A stretch of DNA of 64,000 bases from Marinomonas hwangdonensis (GTDB lineage Bacteria > Pseudomonadota > Gammaproteobacteria > Pseudomonadales > Marinomonadaceae): assembly GCF_003721245.1 (NCBI RefSeq), contig NZ_RIZG01000003.1, positions 124,001-188,000 on the forward strand, in the 5' to 3' direction. Below, in pieces: positions 61,195 to 64,000 of the stretch. Below the pieces are notes generated by a model. That model did not search any database. It saw nothing but the letters and a program-made list of their open reading frames with translations, and was not told the origin of the DNA. A program made the position numbers and the translations under genes. Position 1 is the stretch's first letter; each line of letters opens with the position of its first letter.

Positions 61195-62132
61195 TAAAAT
61201 GCCCTCCCAGCGTTACTCAAGTAACTCCAGATCATGGAAACACTGATGATAATTAACGCCAGCGCCGCAAAAAAACCAAACGCACGGGAAACACGCTGTC
61301 GCCAAGCACGATGCTCATTGCTTAACGACAAACTGGTATCACGAATAAACACACTGACTCCCGCCAAAACAGCGACCGTAATCGCGGTCCCCAAGGCCAT
61401 CGCAAACGTGGCGACAACACCCCACCAGAAAATGCCGGTACTCAAAGAAAATAACAAAACTAAAATGGCCCCCGTACAAGGCCGAATACCAACCGCCGCC
61501 ACCATCGCCCAAATACTGCGACGTGCAGTTTTCGCTTCTTCTTCATGGTGCGCGCAACAAGCATGATCGTGATCGTGTTTATGTTCATGAGAATGGTCAT
61601 GGTCATGGTCATGGTCATGAGAGTGATCATGGCCGCAGCCAGATTGCCCTCGTAGCAAACGCACTAAAATCCAGACCCCAATCAAACCAACGGCCGCAAA
61701 ACTGGCGATCTCAAAGAAACGGCTGATTTGCATGGCTCTGCCGGCTAACGAAAACACCTGACTCAAAACCAGAATGACCGCGATGGCCATCACCGCTTGC
61801 ACACCCGCACACGCAAATGACAAACTTACACCACGACGCAAGGGCGCTTTACTCGCCAGCATATACGCCGAAATCACCGCTTTGCCGTGACCAGGACCCG
61901 CCGCATGAAAGACCCCATAAAAAAAGCTCGTCGTGATGAGACCCCACAACAAAACAGGACTACCCTCTTTGCTTATAGAGCGAACTAAAGACACCAATTC
62001 ACGATGAAAGGCCGCCTGTTGAGACATGATCCAGCGGATAAAATCCTGATAAGCTGACATTTCAAATGCCGCATACGCAGAGTTATGAAGCAATAAAAAA
62101 GACAGTAAAAAGAAAGCGACGTTTTTCGCCAT
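61194..62132 (-). CDS. NicO-family metal permease, ZevB-like, with His-rich loop
   Basis: This is an inner-membrane permease of the NicO (nickel/cobalt) superfamily, 312 residues. It has a signal-like N-terminus and six or more helices. The metal motif FHAAGPGHGKAVISAYML and GIRPCTGAILVLLFSLS are present, with a long His/Asp-rich cytoplasmic loop in between (repeated DHDH units, about 170-200). As first gene of the zur-znuCB operon behind a Zur-like box, zinc is the likely substrate, as for ZevB of Haemophilus. A DUF1007 (ZevA-like) gene lies 1.5 kb upstream. Confidence 0.86.
   Translation of the reverse strand: MAKNVAFFLLSFLLLHNSAYAAFEMSAYQDFIRWIMSQQAAFHRELVSLVRSISKEGSPVLLWGLITTSFFYGVFHAAGPGHGKAVISAYMLASKAPLRRGVSLSFACAGVQAVMAIAVILVLSQVFSLAGRAMQISRFFEIASFAAVGLIGVWILVRLLRGQSGCGHDHSHDHDHDHDHSHEHKHDHDHACCAHHEEEAKTARRSIWAMVAAVGIRPCTGAILVLLFSLSTGIFWWGVVATFAMALGTAITVAVLAGVSVFIRDTSLSLSNEHRAWRQRVSRAFGFFAALALIIISVSMIWSYLSNAGRAF
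61590..61630 (-). repeat. Six-base tandem repeats encoding His-Asp
   Basis: Repeated catggt/catgat units (His-Asp codons on the minus strand) form a small microsatellite in the permease gene. Slippage would change loop length by two residues per unit without breaking the frame. Confidence 0.65.
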
Positions 62133-62163
62133 AATTGGCTCTCACTCAAAGTTGGGTACAATT

Positions 62164-62180
62164 TTGTTATGATATAACAA
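62164..62180. promoter_or_regulatory. Zur-box-like palindrome upstream of the zinc operon
   Basis: TTGTTAT-GAT-ATAACAA is a 7 bp inverted repeat that fits the centre of the gammaproteobacterial Zur box (core GTTATA-TATAAC). It lies 31 bases before the start of the permease gene that opens the zur-znuCB operon. Binding by Zur is inferred. Confidence 0.75.
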
Positions 62181-62280
62181 TTGAATCCCGAGGAGAAGCC
62201 AAGGCGAAAAAACGTCACATTTGATGAAAAAATGTAGAAGCGACATTGTTTCAGCGCGAATTTGCTACCGCGCTAAAACC

Positions 62281-62895
62281 TTAAGATGCGAGCTGAGGCT
62301 GTAAAAACCCCATCACCCCACTCATAAAGATCTGTGCCGCCATCGCAGCCAACACCAACCCGGTAATTTTTGACAATACGTTTAGGCCTGTTCGGCCAAG
62401 TATTTTTTCAATAATGGAACCCGAATACAAAATGATCGCCAAACTGCCCAAAGCCAGTAGCAGACCACCAATACCAATAATCAGATCCCATCCTTGCAGC
62501 TCCGCACCGTACACCAGTATGGTACCTATTGTGGCGGGACCAATAATAGTCGGCACGGCCAAGGGCACCACAGAAATATCATCACGTTCTTCGCTAGGCA
62601 TCCCCACCGCATGATTCCGTGTGCCGTCGCGTACCAAGCTTAATGCCGACATAAACAACAGAATCCCGGCGCCAATTCGGAAAGAATCCAAAGTAATACC
62701 AAGCACAGCAAACAAACTACCGCCAAAAAACAGCAACACAAGGGCAATTGCCACGGACGCAACAATGGCTTTATTGGCAACCTGTTTACGTGATGCTGCG
62801 GTTTCTCCACGCGTTAACGCAAGAAACATAGACAACACAAAAAAGGGCGCGAATAGGAAAAAGAACTTAATCCAAGTCGAAATTAATAAACTCAT
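62281..62895 (-). CDS. MarC family integral membrane protein
   Basis: This is a MarC/NAAT family protein of 204 residues with six membrane helices (WIKFFFLFAPFFVLSMFLALTRG start; GGSLFAVLGITLDSFRIGAGILLF; PLAVPTIIGPATIGTILVYG; GLNVLSKITGLVLAAMAAQIF). Function is unknown; the old link to multidrug resistance is not supported for MarC itself. It lies 33 bases after the lysE-type gene in the same direction, probably one transcript. Confidence 0.9.
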   Translation of the reverse strand: MSLLISTWIKFFFLFAPFFVLSMFLALTRGETAASRKQVANKAIVASVAIALVLLFFGGSLFAVLGITLDSFRIGAGILLFMSALSLVRDGTRNHAVGMPSEERDDISVVPLAVPTIIGPATIGTILVYGAELQGWDLIIGIGGLLLALGSLAIILYSGSIIEKILGRTGLNVLSKITGLVLAAMAAQIFMSGVMGFLQPQLAS

Positions 62896-62928
62896 TTATA
62901 ACAACCAAAGAAGCACTCAACAACGCGA

Positions 62929-63576
62929 TCAGCGCTGACTCAATGCGAGTTTTATACCAAAGCCCACCAACAATACGCCAGTGAAGCCATCCAACGCTTG
63001 CGCCACTTTTGGTCGCGCCAGCCAAACTCGCGCTTTATGAACCACAAGCGCAAGAAACGTTTGCCACACCATCGCTATGATAAAGTGAAGGGAGGCCATA
63101 AAAAGAGATTGCGCCAACGCCGAGTGACTCGGGTCAATAAACTGCGGTAAGAACGCCATATAAAAAATAATCGGCTTGGGGTTTAACACATTCGATAATA
63201 GTCCTTGGCGAAAGCTGCCCCACGCACTGAGCACACGAGGTGGCTTTCCGTCTTTATCCGCCACCGTGAAGGTCATACCCACAGGTTTCATGGCGCTACG
63301 CAGTGCTTGCACGCCCAGATACACCAAATACACCGCCCCTACGATTTTGAACGCGGTGAATAAGCCTGCTGAACCCAACAAAATAACCGACAACCCCAAA
63401 GCAGACACAGCCGCATGAGCAAACAAACCCATGCAAATACCCAAACTGGTCAAAAAGCCCAAACGCCAGCCGCCTAGGGCCGCGTTTCGCATCACCAAAA
63501 TAGTATCAACACCAGGACTCATAGTAAGAAGGCTAATAGCCACTAAGAAAGGCAACCACTGAAAATGCTCTAACAT
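62929..63576 (-). CDS. LysE/RhtB family amino-acid exporter
   Basis: This is a predicted amino-acid exporter of the LysE/RhtB family, 215 residues with about six helices. It has LVAISLLTMSPGVDTILVMRNAALGG near the start (the family motif with SPGVD), GLFAHAAVSALGLSVIL, VGAVYLVYLGVQALRSA and LLSNVLNPKPIIFYMAFLPQF. The substrate cannot be predicted. It lies 32 bases after the DUF1007 gene in the same direction. Confidence 0.9.
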   Translation of the reverse strand: MLEHFQWLPFLVAISLLTMSPGVDTILVMRNAALGGWRLGFLTSLGICMGLFAHAAVSALGLSVILLGSAGLFTAFKIVGAVYLVYLGVQALRSAMKPVGMTFTVADKDGKPPRVLSAWGSFRQGLLSNVLNPKPIIFYMAFLPQFIDPSHSALAQSLFMASLHFIIAMVWQTFLALVVHKARVWLARPKVAQALDGFTGVLLVGFGIKLALSQR

Positions 63577-63608
63577 CTGCTTTCATCCTCGAAAACAATA
63601 AAAATCCA

Positions 63609-64000
63609 CTAGGATTGACACGTCAAATCGACCCAAAACGCCACAGACATTTCTACTGCTTCACGTTCACTCGGTGTGCACGTCTCAGCCAAGGCGCCCG
63701 ATAGCTGTACCAAACCTTCTTCTAAAGGCTCCATGGCAAAATACAATTCATCATCGCCAAAAGCAAAGCCTAACGTCGATGTTTCAACATTAATAGGAGC
63801 CGACAACGCAATACCCAATCGAACCCACAGCATTTGATCTCGAATACGCACATCCAACACTTGCACATTGTCTGGCACCAAGTCGGCCCCATCTTGCTTC
63901 ATCTTGATGAAATAGCCGTATTGATCAAAACTTTTAAAAATCTCGATCATGTCCAGCTTCTCTTGGCCGGTTAGCTCACCATCCGCATTTACGTCATATT
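63609..64000 (-). CDS. DUF1007 (ZevA-like) periplasmic protein, 5' end outside window
   Basis: The visible 129 or so codons are the C-terminal part of a DUF1007 protein. They start with an EF-hand-like YDVNADGELTGQEKLDM, which is typical of this family, followed by FDQYGYFIKMKQDGADLV and a final CTPSEREAVEMSVAFWVDL. The frame continues to the window end, so signal peptide and His-rich start are not seen. In Haemophilus, zevA (DUF1007) and zevB (NicO-type) act together in zinc acquisition. Here the pair is separated by lysE and marC. Confidence 0.82.
   Translation of the reverse strand, partial: YDVNADGELTGQEKLDMIEIFKSFDQYGYFIKMKQDGADLVPDNVQVLDVRIRDQMLWVRLGIALSAPINVETSTLGFAFGDDELYFAMEPLEEGLVQLSGALAETCTPSEREAVEMSVAFWVDLTCQS

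Overview
The window looks like a chromosomal segment of a marine gammaproteobacterium of the Oceanospirillales, most likely Marinomonas or a close relative. The basis is the style of the encoded proteins and the mix of genes: TRAP transport, many chemoreceptors, a photolyase/cryptochrome cluster, an Mg-type HemB, OmpA-like porins and Zur-controlled zinc genes. This is an inference from protein character, not from a marker gene. No rRNA, tRNA, CRISPR array or intact insertion sequence was seen.

Layout. 1-7.5 kb: housekeeping genes (hslO partial, an ABC-F ATPase, hemB, then polyphosphate kinases ppk1 and PPK2). 7.8-10.6 kb: two tandem, diverged OmpA-like outer-membrane proteins. 10.7-13.7 kb: a flavoprotein, a glycosyltransferase and a DUF502 membrane protein. 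13.8-21.1 kb: a catabolic locus of a LysR regulator, a DUF1445 protein, a TRAP transporter (P, Q, M) and 5-oxoprolinase pxpABC, which together suggest uptake and hydrolysis of 5-oxoproline. 21.2-27.4 kb: a signalling set of a periplasmic binding protein, a tripartite hybrid histidine kinase and an HD-GYP response regulator. 27.5-29.7 kb: ahpC-ahpF.

29.7-35.6 kb is the accessory part. It holds a 1452-residue NACHT-like ATPase with a C-terminal PD-(D/E)XK nuclease-like motif (candidate antiphage protein), an intact higBA toxin-antitoxin pair with an operator, a decayed second higA and a truncated phd-type antitoxin. Three palindromic elements lie at its two edges. They share a core (GCTCC, then a GCGC-NN-GCGC mini-hairpin, then an A-rich stretch) but have unrelated, self-complementary outer stems. 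One of them cuts into the phd-type gene. I could not match this family to a known element.

36-47 kb: two chemoreceptors flank three different photolyase/cryptochrome paralogues plus a DUF2256 mini-protein, an MFS transporter and SstT. 47.3-55.5 kb: a nitroreductase, a DUF3750 lipoprotein, amylosucrase, then prlC-yheV with an appended HipA-like kinase/DUF3037 pair, and a gamma-carbonic anhydrase. 55.6-59 kb: a bufferin-type operon (ECF sigma, zinc-finger anti-sigma, DUF2282 precursor, MNIO/DUF692 enzyme, DUF2063 partner, DoxX) for a modified, probably copper-binding peptide. 59-64 kb: a zinc locus (znuB, znuC, zur, a NicO/ZevB-like permease) behind a palindromic Zur-box-like site, followed by marC, lysE and a DUF1007 (ZevA-like) gene cut by the window end.
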